From Massospora cicadina (Eukaryota; Entomophthoromycota; Entomophthoromycetes; Entomophthorales; Entomophthoraceae), in contig JAKSZP010015905.1 of the NCBI GenBank assembly GCA_022478985.1, positions 62,001 to 126,000 on the forward strand: a DNA stretch of 64,000 bases, written 5' to 3'. Below the pieces are notes generated by a model, which did not search any database, was not told where the DNA came from, and saw only the letters and a list, made by a program, of their open reading frames with translations. Shown here in pieces: positions 1-9,959 of the stretch; the stretch's first letter is position 1; each line of letters begins with the position of its first letter. The position numbers and the translations under genes were made by a program.

Positions 1-163
1 GAAGTTCCTTCAAACAATTACTGCACAGTATCCTTCACTTTTTGATAGGTAACGGAACTCTTAAGAGGATAGCAAGTAGATTGGACGGTGCTTCCAACAT
101 CCAGAGTGGAAAATAGTAATTTGGCTTTATGCCAATCTTAAGCTCCTTCTACTCTAACTCAAA

Positions 164-346
164 TCATGTAAAGAATATATGGATGTTCCCATTGCAATCA
201 AATGGAGGCAGCTTGTTGATACAAAATTCTTGCAGAAACTCCTTCTTCCACATAAGCACATTGTCCAGGGCAAGCTTGAGCTCTGCATATTCAACAGTTG
301 CAGTGTGTTGAGATGATTCCTTAGTAAAGCAAACCAGATACAACAT
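164..346 (-). pseudogene. Ty3-type gag N-terminal remnant
   Basis: About 60 codons read leftwards from an ATG at 346 to a stop at 164. The segment INKLPPFDCNGNIHIFF resembles the gag of the Ty3 element at 52865-59395, where the matching stretch reads DKLPPFNHNENIYRFF. The piece lies just inside a primer-binding-like site and an LTR, where gag should begin. Downstream gag and pol would lie beyond the left edge of the window. Gag forms the particle of LTR retrotransposons. The frame breaks after 164, so I treat it as a dead fragment. The match is by eye. Confidence 0.55.
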
Positions 347-400
347 GACTAGCGACTGAGGAACTCTTATCAGTCTATATGATTGATCAATGGGCCCCCT

Positions 401-414
401 GTAGTGAGCACCAC
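401..414 (-). other. Putative primer-binding site of minus-strand Ty3 element
   Basis: On the minus strand the LTR end ...GTAACA is followed by GTGGTGCTCACTAC. The same core TGCTCACTAC follows LTR ends at 19107, 53411 and 60091. That position and recurrence suit a tRNA primer-binding site. The tRNA was not identified. Confidence 0.55.
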
Positions 415-906
415 TGTTACAAAATTGGCATTTTTGTTGAGATACGCCATAATCAATATTGCACAGGGTTCGACTCACTGAGCAATAGGACCAATGATAT
501 GAGGATCGTTGCCCTTGAAACAACAGAAATAAACTCATTTAGTAAATATGGAGCACTTGCTCCCACTATACTCTTTTTATTTAATATAAAAACTACAGCG
601 GGTCCTCGCTTTTCCGCTCACTCTAAAATATTATCAACCTCTCCTTCTTGATCATCTCATCTCGCTTGTATCATAGTGACTTTGGATGATACCACCTTCA
701 TGGCTTAGTAATTCACTTCGCCGTATCTCATTGGTTCTGCCAATTCTTCATTTATTAATTTCCCAATCCCCTAATTCGAGGCGATTTCCCTAACAACTCA
801 ATATTGCCTCATTTTGGGGCGCTTAAATTACTATAACTCATTATAAACCTGGCGGAGTCCATCCATTCCGGCTTAATGACTTAGGGATTACCATCCAGTC
901 ATATTA
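415..906 (-). repeat. LTR (minus strand) of Ty3 family G2
   Basis: The reverse complement of this 492-bp stretch aligns along its length with the two LTRs at 52865-53407 and 58845-59395. Shared blocks include AACCAATGAGATAC, GCTCCATAT and TTGCTCAGTGAGT. Its outer end reads ATTC then TAATATGACTGG, against TGATATGACTGG in the 3' LTR at 58845, so the terminal TG has decayed to TA. It is the 5' LTR of an element running off the left edge, and it abuts a plus-strand integrase fragment at 907. Confidence 0.75.
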
Positions 907-1640
907 GAATTGTGACATACTCTTATCAGACAATGGCACGAATTTTATCTCTTCTATAGTGCAGAAATTAACTTCTCTGCTGGGTATAAAGCACCTTTTC
1001 ACAACACCATATCACCCGGCCATCAATGACGCAGTAGAGTGTGCTAATGGCACCTTAATTTCTATTCTAAGAAAGTTGGCCGCTTCTGATCCTGTGCATT
1101 AAAATGATTTTCTCCCTAGCGCCTTGTTGGCATATCGAGTTAGCTACAACAGAATATTTAAGATGTCCCCATTCCAAGCCCTATATGGCATGAGCCACTG
1201 TTGCCTTCCAGCCTTCACCATATCCTCGAATCAGCTAATCTAAACAATGTAGAGCTTACCCTTTGATACTTACCTGATGAGATCATACATCTCCAAGCTA
1301 TGGTTAATGAATCTATAAAAACTACTAATTTTAAAGAATGAGTTTAAGCTAATGAGCGCTGACCTACGCTTTACTGAATATTCTTTATGAGATTTAGTCT
1401 TATTCTACCACCATCAACCTGGGGGTAGGAAGCACAAACTTGCCACTAATTGGTCTGGCCCTTATCAGGTAGTACACCACAGGGGGCCCAAATACTCTAT
1501 TGCTGCTACTAATAATGTTAATGTATTTAATCGCATCCATAGCCATTTCTGCGCAAGTACCATCCCCATCAACAAAATCTTGAGGGGGGTGTTGTTGGGA
1601 TTCGATCTGCTCCCATTCAGCCCAGTTCAAATTTCCCTAC
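907..1640 (+). pseudogene. Ty3-type integrase C-terminal half, decayed
   Basis: Translation in plus frames gives the second half of a Ty3 integrase core: LLSDNGTNF (second catalytic Asp, near 925-950), TPYHPAINDAVE (catalytic Glu near 1037), then a stretch ending SPFQALYG near 1190. Farther on, NWSGPYQVV (around 1450) and FNRIHSHF look like the C-terminal GPF/Y-type module. Integrase inserts retrotransposon cDNA. Everything upstream is missing because the minus-strand LTR at 415-906 abuts it, so the fragment was probably cut by that insertion. Several stops are present. Confidence 0.75.
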
Positions 1641-1984
1641 CTCTGACACCTCTCCAAAAATTCCCCTAACCTTATTGGAACACTATTCTCTGTAATCTAA
1701 AAAATTTGTCAAAAGCAAGCCTGCCATTGACTCCCCACCTGCTCAAAGTCAGGGTACTGAAGATCTTACTGGTGGAGGGCATCATTACCCTGAAAGAAAT
1801 CAGATGAAGGCACATCATATAAATATTTGCTCCTTTCAACTAAACAAAGATACGTTTTTTACCTCCAGTTCATTCTTTTTTTCATCTAATTCTAGGGCCT
1901 CTTTTTAGCAAGCACTTCTCTGGCCATCAGCTTCTTTTTTTTAGTACTAGTGGTGCCCAACCCAAAAGGGGGAGCCACCACGCA
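1641..1984. other. Unassigned AT-rich stretch
   Basis: Lies between the integrase fragment and copy A. It probably holds the 3' part of the truncated Ty3 element. I see no LTR boundary, coding motif or RNA gene in it. Confidence 0.3.
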
Positions 1985-3150
1985 TCTTTATTTACAAATG
2001 GGCCAAACAAAGGGATTATCATAAATTAAAAAAATTCCTAATATAGCCCCTAGGTTATCAGCCTAGGAAGCCATATCAGATGGCGAGGAGGCTTTGGGAA
2101 AACTTTTGTCCGGCGCCCGCTTTAGCTGGCAGACCATAGCAGACAGCATTGAGGTGGGAGCATCAGTGGCATGGGGCTTAAGGTGGTATAGTTGGGGTTT
2201 ATCTTCATTTATGAGGCTAGCGGTGTCCATCGCTTTAATGTATTGAACAAATTGATGCACAGCAAAAACAATGAGAGCTAGCACACAAGTAAATGATTTG
2301 ATGCGCCGGTGGGTTTTGGGATAGTTGGGGTCAAAAAGAGAAGTTTTTGTGCATTAATGCAAGTGCAGCTCATACCAAAAGCAAGCTCCTCAATTTTGTA
2401 CTTCACATCTTCCTCAAAATCATGAGGAAAATTGGGGATAGGAATACCCTCGACAAGGGTTCCATTGCCCCATGGAGTTGCTGGCAGAGGAGGGTGTTGG
2501 ACGGGGCAGCTTAAGCTACAATTGCCTTTTCATTATTAAATAATATATAAATGGGACACCCATTTTTTGGATGAAAATGATAGGAACGCGATTTGGGAGG
2601 GTCAACAAAGAACTCCTCCAAAGGAAAATCAGATTTCATGTGGCATGGCCATCCATCCTCCTCAATCCATTCAAGAGCCTTAAATATTGGATTCAGCCAG
2701 CGCTGGGCCAGCCACCAGAATTGGGGCTGTGGCTGGAGCTGATTGGTCATGTGCTGTTGACCATGGCAGCTCAGCTATAACTGGTTCAGCCATCAACTCA
2801 GGATTCTGTAATCTGGTTGAATTTTCAAAATTTTTTGATTTTTTCAAATTTTGATTGACCGCCACTTTGGAAGCAGCACCAGAATTCCCTGACGTTGGGG
2901 GCAGGAGGATCAAGCCCCATTCAAAAATTGGGGCGAGGCAGCTTCCAGGGCAGCACCTGAGCCCTGAGCGACAGATGCAGTGGAAGCGGCAATCATGGGG
3001 CACTTGCGCTTTGAGTGGCCAAGCTCAAAGCACAAGGGGCAAATGGCGCAGTCATTTTTGACGCGCGCCCAGAATGGGTGATCAGGGGAAGATCTGATCA
3101 CAGTGTGGGGGTCTGGCCATTGGCATCACGATTGCTGGTTTTATTATAAT
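1985..3150 (-). mobile_element. ORF1-only LINE-related element, copy A (partial)
   Basis: Minus-strand fragment related to copies B, C and D. It codes DHPFWARVKNDCAICPLC at 3025-3080 and an intact CX2CX4HX4C zinc knuckle (CPLCFELGHSKRKC, 3000-3041). Much farther downstream, PHATDAPTSMLSAMVCQL near 2150-2190 matches PHHMDASTPLLSAL of copy B. The N-terminal half present in B-D is not visible, so the copy is 5'-truncated, near the LTR at 3372. The shared 3' tail motif of the other copies is also absent, so the 3' boundary is uncertain; a TAAATAAAGATG stretch near 1988 may mark it. Both ends are approximate. Confidence 0.6.
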
Positions 3151-3371
3151 AGGCCCTCATCACCTAACCCTAAGCTTACAGCAATTCACCCGCCCCTATG
3201 TCTAGGATCCTTGGCTCTTCCCCGCTATTGACTCTCTGCAGGGCAAATCATTTCATCCATTTGGTATGCTTCCAGAGGGACAACTATCCTCAGCTACCCT
3301 ATCCTGACAGTAATTTATTAGTAAATACAGAATTTATCGCTCTACTATTGGGAGCATGTTAGGCGTCTATA

Positions 3372-3990
3372 CTAATTTGGGGTGGGGAGTAAAGGTGCCT
3401 TGCAAATATCTATGAAAAATAGGTGGACATTTATTATTCACAGGTGTGCCAATAAAATGTACAGTGTAGTTTCTCAAGGGCTTCCAATGGCCTCTGAGTC
3501 TTCAGAATTGGACACAGTGGAAGACTCATCCACCTTGACTTGGGGGTTTTGCCAGTGTTTGAGGGCGCTAAACTTTTCCCAATCTTTCATGGGTTATCTT
3601 ATCCACAAAACATCTTGATGGTTGCATCCACAAAAGAATTAAAATTTTCACCCAAGGATTGTTTATTCAATTAAACATAATGATTTTCTCCCTTTCATGG
3701 ATTTGATTGAGATCCACTGATTTGTTTGCAGACCTCACATCATATGGTTTCAATATTGTCCAAGTATGCCTTTGTGGATTTGGCAATGATGTAGGGAGGG
3801 GGTGCCAACTAACCTAGGGTGGGGTGAGCTTAGTCTAGGAGGGCAGAAGCCACCTATCTCATCCAGGTTGTGCCTCAAGTCTGCTATCATTCCATTTTAT
3901 AGTGCCTAAAAGACAATACCTTTATCTGATTGGGAGGATGTTTATCCTGACCAACCTGATGGCTGCAGTGGGTGCCTTGCATTACCCTTA
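3372..3990 (-). repeat. 3' LTR of chromovirus G3
   Basis: Shares ordered blocks with 11442-12090, including TTGGGGTTTTTGCCAG-type sequence near 3540, GAACTTAGTCTAGG-type sequence near 3830 and GTACCTCAAGTC-type sequence near 3870. The two copies are clearly homologous but much diverged. It is placed as the 3' LTR because the chromodomain and integrase end lies next to it on the minus strand. The right boundary is approximate. Confidence 0.6.
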
Positions 3991-4099
3991 CTTAAAAGAA
4001 CAGGGTCTATTCCCCCTTTCATACCTGCATCTATGTGTGATTATTGTATGGTTAAGAGAGTTTGATGTCTGCAATACCAGTAGGCTTGAGAGGGGAGAG

Positions 4100-5250
4100 T
4101 GCATGTGCTTTGGGGTTCCAAGCATGGAAGTACTCAATTGACTCATGGCAGTTTGTGCAGTCCTGAGCAGGGATCCAGCTTTCTCATGCTCTAGGTACCC
4201 TTTCCATACCTTCAATATCAATTGCTCACTTGAATCTCTGAGCATCTCAGAACTCCTCCTCTTAAAATTCTGGTACCCCTTCTATCAGTACAAGTTTGAC
4301 CTCTATCAGTTTCTTACCTTTGATTGAAGACATCATGGAAGCATGGAATGCTGTATGGATTTTACATTGAGGGGGAGCTCCACGTGGAAAAACCCATTTA
4401 GCAAAACCTTACTGATGTGGAATGGCCCAGCTTTTTTACATGACAGCTTCCAAAAAAGAACCTTGAGGTGGGGATTCTTTATGTCCACCATCACAAGGTC
4501 ACCTACCTGGTATATTAAAAATCAATAGTGTTTCCAATTAGAAAATTGCTTGACGTCCTTAGCTGTTTTGGTAAGCTGCTTTTGAACCTGTTGGTGTATT
4601 TTTTGATGCGCATTAAAGATATGACCACTGCTGAAATGTTGTAGTGTATCTGTAGGACAATAGCAAAAGTGGGGTTATAGAGAAGATTGGCGTACATTGG
4701 TGACATCTCCACCAGCAAGTGGATGAAATTTATTTTATGCAAACTGGGTTAGTGGGATGTCAGCTGCTTAAATAATCTTGAAACCAGTGGCATAGCAATG
4801 GAGGTATTGCTTAAGAATGGTTGGTCCGTTCAGCTTGTCCATCTGAATGTGAGTGGTACGCTGATAACCTACAAAGTTTTAATTCAATGCCTCTCATAGG
4901 GCGTCCCAGAAATCTGAGGTGAACTGCGGGCCTCTGTAACTTTTATCCTATTGCAGTACTCCAAACAGGGTGAAAATTAAAAACCTAATAACTAAACCAT
5001 GTCCTCATCTGTGGTTGTTGTCAAGCAGGGGTCAATATGGAATACCCTGTGAACTGGTATACAACCATCATGATTGAGTCAAATCCCTGGGAGTTTGTCA
5101 GGCTCACAATGAAGTCCACCAATGCTGGCGTCCAGGGTCCTGCCACTTGTTGGAATGGATGCAGATTTTGTTCTGGCCCTTTCTGTATAGCTTCAATTGT
5201 GCATAGATAAAGCAGAGTTCCACCCATGTGGAAACGTTTTTTGTTACCTG
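4100..5250 (-). pseudogene. Integrase with GPF module and chromodomain (G3)
   Basis: Read leftwards: VDFIVSLTNSQGFDSIMMVV (near 5060-5120) is the integrase core start. YRGPQFTSDFWDAL (near 4890-4930) matches the DRGPQFTS motif of chromovirus integrases, but the catalytic Asp is Tyr. A later TTHIQMDKLNGPT has lost the catalytic Glu of the TDGQTER-type motif. KLSCKKAGPFHISKV (near 4420-4470) is the GPF/Y module. LILKVWKGYLEHEKA (near 4180-4230) resembles a chromodomain core (YLVKWKGY type), which in this family binds histone marks to steer integration. Stops and the lost catalytic residues show it is dead. Confidence 0.75.
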
Positions 5251-6010
5251 TTCCAATTGTATGCTCGCTTTATCAAGTTGATACACTTATTAATGCGGGG
5301 TGGTTCAGGGCTGGCAGCTCATGATGTTCTCTTATGACATGTGATCTTAATTTTGGTAGCCAGATATTATTGCAGAAGTAAATTACCCCTGTTTTTTGGG
5401 TTTACCATCTAGAGGCCTTTACCTGATAACATTTTGTCCCTCAGGGCCTGTACTTAAGGGATACTGATTATTTATTTAATATGGCATCTAGGTGGGAGGT
5501 CATGGCATTTTCAATTGGGGTCAGTATGGGTTTTGATCTAGGTGGAGACTTTGGGTCAGTGTTTGGTTTTATTTTGGGATTGATAGGTGGAGTTTTGATA
5601 ATGAGGGGGATGTAATAGTTGCGATGGTAACTGCCACTGCTAGGAGTTCCACTAGGACTTTTTCCAGGGAGTCACCATTTATCAGTTCTTCATCTTCCAC
5701 AAGATTGGGTATAATGGATGGGCTTCTGCTCAAGGTATCCAGTAGTATGTTAGTTAGGCCTTGTACAAACTTGTATTTGAAGTCAAAGTTGAGGAGCTAA
5801 CATTGAGTACTGATTTGGCAATGTGCCAGCTTCTGTGGTTTGTGATAACATGCTTTTAACTTGTGATCTGTGCGTACTGTCTCTGTGTATTTCACTCCTT
5901 ATAAAATATCGCCAGTGCATCAACCAGGCGATAGTGGCCAGACCTTTGTTGTAGATCGCCCACAAGAATTTGGTGCTTGTGAACTTTTAGAGAGATAAGC
6001 CACCAGGTGT
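5250..6010 (-). pseudogene. RNase H region of G3 pol
   Basis: The minus strand reads ATIAWLMHWRYF followed by about 50 residues that include a segment like the VxTDH-containing linker, then a stretch ending near 5700 in a DFKYKFVQGLTN-type motif. This matches the WRHYL...DFxIxYRPGxxN pattern at the C-terminal side of Ty3-type RNase H. RNase H degrades the RNA strand of the RNA-DNA hybrid during reverse transcription. It lies between reverse transcriptase and integrase in the expected order. Frames are interrupted. Confidence 0.6.
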
Positions 6011-6379
6011 TTGCATCCATTGTGCTCCTGTAGCAGAACTGCCCCTGAAGTTGTTCCAGAGGCATAAAATACTACTATGAATGGCTTGCCTTTTTAGCAT
6101 GGTGCAGGATGGGCGTGATGATAGAGTCTTCTTTTATGGTGTTAAAAGCCTGCTGAGATTATTCTATCTAGACAAATGGCACGTTATTGCTCATTAGAGT
6201 ATTAGGATGAGGTCAGTTTTAAGATTGGTGAGGAGAACTTTTCATTTATCATGACCAAGACTAAGAAGCTTCAGAATTTCTTCTTGGTGGTAGGGGTTGA
6301 CCACTACTTTATTGCTTTTAAATACAAGTGATAATGGTGTTCCATCTTTAAATATAAGGTTCCCTTAAGAATTGGACTT

Positions 6380-6960
6380 TGTCCTTGAAAAATTTGCATT
6401 TCAAAAGCTTTTCATGCAGGACTGCTCTCTGTATGGCGACGGCCACTGCTACCAAGTCCTTTTTGTGTTTTTCCAGTGTAGGAAGTGGACCAAAATGTTA
6501 TTGATGTATGTCAATGCACGAGTAAAGTGGAGTTATTTCAGCTTATGATCAATCACTATATCAAATATGGGCTGGAGCCTTTTGAGGCCAAATGGCATGA
6601 CCTTAAACTTGTAGAAATCATGTTATGTTATGATGGCTGTTAGCTATTCTTGACTTTCTTTCAATTGAACCTAATGTAAAGCATTCACTAGATCCATCTT
6701 TCTAAAGCCCTTAGACTTTGCAATTTCTTGTGATATCGCAGCCTTGAGTCTAATGGGTATGGATAGGAACTGTAACTTTGCTTAGGTGGCTCAGATCTAC
6801 ACATGGCCGCAGATGCTGCCTGGTCTATGGGAAAACGCCACTGAGATGATACTAGGGACGTTTTCTTAATTACCTATCACTTTATTAGCTTATTGTCAAT
6901 CCAGATTTTTAAGACTTGGTCCTTGACCATGAGGGTAGGGACAGATGGAGAAGTTAATCT
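6380..6960 (-). pseudogene. Reverse transcriptase of chromovirus G3
   Basis: The minus strand shows the ordered Ty3 RT motifs: SPSVPTLMVKDQVLKIWID near 6900-6955 (SPSASPVLFVKKKDG type), KMDLVNALH at 6680-6703 (the catalytic KLDLRxAYH motif, Asp kept), FKVMPFGLKR at 6578-6606 (FLVMPFGL motif), and YINNILV at 6489-6508, where YLDDILV is expected. Both catalytic aspartates of the YxDD box are therefore Asn. Asp to Asn is a G-to-A change, in keeping with the transition-rich decay seen elsewhere. Stops occur between motifs. Confidence 0.8.
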
Positions 6961-7189
6961 AGATGAGGTCCACCGTCAGGAGAAAGTTTAGGTCAAACTC
7001 AGAGTTGGGTTGTAGGCTATTGGTCCCATTTATGTCAAAGATCTCTTTATAGGACTCAAGTATTTAGTCTTGTGGTCAATTTGTCTACCACATTGGAGGA
7101 TGAGTGTTCCATGGTGGCCACTACTGAAATTCCTTCAGTCATGGCAGAGAGCAGAATAAACTTGCCTAAGTGTTCGCAGCATATGAAGG

Positions 7190-7361
7190 CAATAATGTTT
7201 TTCCCAAGGTTGATAGGCATCAACTGTTGGCGCCACCAACCCACATATAGGACCATGGGGTTGAGTAGGTTAGGAATCCTCAAAAAGTTGGCATTGAAGT
7301 GATACCCATGGGCTGAGAAGTGTAGCAGCCCACATAGGGGCAGTGTGATTACACAGGCCTG
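7190..7361 (-). pseudogene. Protease C-terminal part of G3, distal to insert
   Basis: Minus-strand frame with QACVITLPLCGLLHFSAH and, farther on, GWWRQQLMPINLGKNIIAF. This matches the C-terminal half of chromovirus aspartic proteases, which carries a GWLRxHNPxIDW-type motif. The active-site part lies about 1 kb away at 8332-8470. The intervening palindromic element lies between two copies of a QAC-encoding 9-mer, so the original frame ran ...VLITQAC-VITLPL... The protease would have cut the Gag-Pol polyprotein. Confidence 0.65.
7353..7361. repeat. Target-site duplication (left) of palindromic element
   Basis: ACAGGCCTG on the plus strand pairs with GCAGGCTTG at 8332-8340. As minus-strand codons the two are CAG GCC TGT and CAA GCC TGC, both Gln-Ala-Cys. 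They differ by two transitions. A 9-bp duplication suits Mutator-like transposition. Confidence 0.65.
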
Positions 7362-8331
7362 CATTTTTTTGGTTGCATCATGTTTTTCAGGTTTTGATGA
7401 TTGATTCATTTGTATGTTTGTGCGCTGAATCCAAAAATGACTTAGTTTTTTTCCATCACATCAGAATTTTTGCAAATCTCAATTTGCCAAATGTAGTAAA
7501 AAGTAATCGAGGTGGGTCGACCTTGGGACAAATATACCACACCGAGAATGTTTTCTAGCCAGTACAGGTTTCGAACTCAAAACCTGCACTAGGGGTGGAA
7601 GCAGTTTTAGCCGCTCGGCTAACCACCCTTTTTGCCAAATGTAGCATATTTAAAAAATATCACAAATATGAGACTTAATGGATGAATGAGATAGGTTTGT
7701 TTCATATAGAACATATTAATTGCGGATTATAATATATATAATATAATAGAATATAGAATATAGAAATATAAAAAATAAAAAACTCATGAGATTAGTCTTT
7801 GTGCCGATGTTTTTTAGACCAGCCAAATGTGGTATATATTGAACAAAATCACAAATATATGATGCACTGTCAGATTTAAATACATATGAAATGCTGCCAT
7901 CAGTCAGCTTTTATGATGAAAACAAATCGTTGACATCATAAACCAGCAGATGGCAGCACTTTCTATGTAATTAAATCTATCAGTACATCTTATATTTGTG
8001 ATTTTTTATATATAATACATTTGGATGGCCTAAAAAGATGTCTTCACAACTACTAAAATTGTGTGTAGTTTTTTATTTTCAATATTTCTATATTTCTATA
8101 TTCTGTTATGTTATTTCTATTATTTGTCACAAAACCATACGCTTTATATGAAACAAACCTATTTTACTCTGTCATTAAGTCTCATATTTATGATATATTT
8201 TGACATAATCATTTGACAAATTGCGATTTGCAAAAAATTCTGACATGATGGAAAAAACTAAGGTCATTTTTGGATTCAGCACACAAACATACATAGGAAT
8301 CAATCATTAAAAATTACAAAACAGAACCATC
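7362..8331. mobile_element. Palindromic MULE-like non-autonomous element
   Basis: The stretch folds back on itself. The left arm (7362 to about 7920, including a SINE) is the reverse complement of the right arm (about 7945-8331) through many long blocks, for example TGTTTGTGCGCTGAATCC at 7406 against GGATTCAGCACACAAACA at 8271, ATGAGACTTAATG against CATTAAGTCTCAT, and CTGCCATCAGTCAG against CAGCAGATGGCAG. The centre is TTTATGATG, a 15-nt spacer, CATCATAAA (about 7913-7945). Arms are about 400 bp without the SINE, and there is no coding frame. The long inverted repeats and the 9-bp target duplication fit a Mutator-like foldback element. The superfamily call is inference. Confidence 0.75.
7497..7630 (-). 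mobile_element. tRNA-derived SINE, copy 1
   Basis: 134-bp minus-strand insertion flanked by a perfect 14-nt target duplication, TTTGCCAAATGTAG (7483-7496 and 7631-7644). From its 5' end the minus strand reads GGTGGTTAGCCGAGCGG (pol III box A, consensus TRGCNNAGYGG) and GAGTTCGAAACC (box B), about 35 bp apart as in a tRNA. A tRNA-unrelated body follows, containing GTGTGGTATATTTGTCCC and GACCCACCTCGATTA, and it ends TACTTTTTA. The element sits in the left arm of the palindrome; the right arm lacks it, so the empty site is visible. A sister copy is at 47246-47382. Confidence 0.85.
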
Positions 8332-8340
8332 GCAGGCTTG
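8332..8340. repeat. Target-site duplication (right) of palindromic element
   Basis: GCAGGCTTG, partner of ACAGGCCTG at 7353-7361. It marks the right edge of the palindromic insertion in the G3 protease. Confidence 0.6.
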
Positions 8341-8470
8341 TGTTATCAGTACTTGTGAGTCCCTCATGACCAGGGCTCCCTAGTAACCGGTAGATTTAAA
8401 AGTCTGGGCCACATTGAAGTTAAAAAAAGTTGCCGGAGGTGCTAGTATCCATAAAGGCGTTTTTGAAGCA
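8332..8470 (-). pseudogene. Protease active-site part of G3
   Basis: The minus strand around 8430-8465 reads AFMDTSTSGNFFNFNVAQ, which matches the aspartic-protease motif ALxDTGASxNFI. The catalytic Asp is kept, but the DTGA tetrad has become DTST. The frame then runs to VLITQAC at the edge of the palindromic insertion and resumes at 7361. A stop lies between, so the gene is dead independently of the insertion. Confidence 0.6.
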
Positions 8471-9959
8471 CATCTTAAACCAACTGTGGTAGCTATGGTA
8501 AATTATAAATAAGCACAATCAAATTTATTAAGCCTTTAATGGCTTATATGCCAAAGTTTGCATATATACTTTCAGCTAACTTATCATGATCCTGGGACTT
8601 GTTGAGGAACTGGGATGGAATTGCTGCCTCTCTGTGTATTTTGAGTCCTGGCTATAATTAAGCTCTCTGGTGCTAGTAACACAAGATTCCACCAATTTTC
8701 CCAGAGGAAGTAGTATTACACTCTCAATAAGTGTGTGAGCTTTATTTAAAAGGAATAACGAAACCACGACTAAAACTTAATTTTATAAAGTTTTATTAAT
8801 ATAATATTTAGGGTAAAAAGCGAACCCTATCAAAATATCGCCACCTAATAAAGAAAGTAACATGGGGCTAAAAACGAGAGGTGCCAGAGAATTTGGCATA
8901 AGCAGAAGATATCTGGATTAGAAATATGACGTCTTGGCCTATCATAATTCTCAAGAGTCTTTTTACCACGACTTGACTTGATTTCATGTGTTGGGTTGAT
9001 AGTAGGTACAATGAATATATGAAGTAAGGATTTAATATTTAATCCAATAAGTCCTCTTAAATATTTTATCTTTTAAAACCACCTTCAGGTCCGTAAAAGG
9101 GGTGGTTTCTGCTTAGGGATCTAATTAAATTAAACTTGGTTTGCGGGGAAACCTCTGAAGGAGTCCACGGATTCTCCTGATGGTTGGCATAACCATTTTG
9201 GCAACAGCTAGACTACTTGGCTGAGGGATATGAGTAGACTTACTACTCTTATCAGGTTCATTCTGCTGAGAGTTGGAAGGGCAGGATATAGAGATATTTT
9301 CGCAGAAATTTGACTCCAGAATATTTTAACCAATTTTCTGCTCATCCAATTGTCTGACATATGTAGGACATCTAGACCATAGTGGGGTTAGATGGGTCCA
9401 TCAATGGGTTCATATGGTTGAGGTTTTTGGTGATCAGATTTTTGATGGCGTTCCTCCTTGACCTGTTTCCCCGTCTCAGGTTAATATTGATACACCATCA
9501 GGACCTCCAAGTTTACTGGGATGAAGAAGGTGCTAGGGTTCAATTGGATATTTCACTTGGGTGGTCTGCAAGTTTAGCCCTTGGGGGTCAGGATGTGCCA
9601 CCATGATCTTGGGGTTATAATGCTGTTGATTGAGGTACATACTTGATTGTGTAAGACACATGTTGTCCTTAAAGAAGTCAGAGCGTTGTACATAGGTCGT
9701 AGGAGGGTGGACGCTAACTTGTAGACTCCACTGTACTGGGGCAGAGTGAGGGCATAGGGAGCGAGAGCAAGAATTGCCAGTAAATATGTGGTGTTAACAC
9801 AGCAATCTTTTTCTATGGTATTGGCTCAGACATGATTGGCTATTTGGTATCATCCATTGTCTTTGGTGTCAGTAGTTCTTCTCTCGTCATCAATTAGAAT
9901 AAAGAAACCCTCATTAGGAGTGATGAAGTTGGTCTGGTAGGGCGGAAGTATGGTTTCTT
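8471..9959 (-). other. G3 internal region between gag and protease
   Basis: AT-rich, frame-broken sequence that should hold the end of gag and the start of the protease. I see no further motif I can name in it. Confidence 0.3.

Noticed and set aside
7690..8130. AT-rich palindromic core as a replication origin
   Set aside because: The symmetry spans the whole ~970-bp element and is flanked by a 9-bp duplication, so a transposon explains it better.
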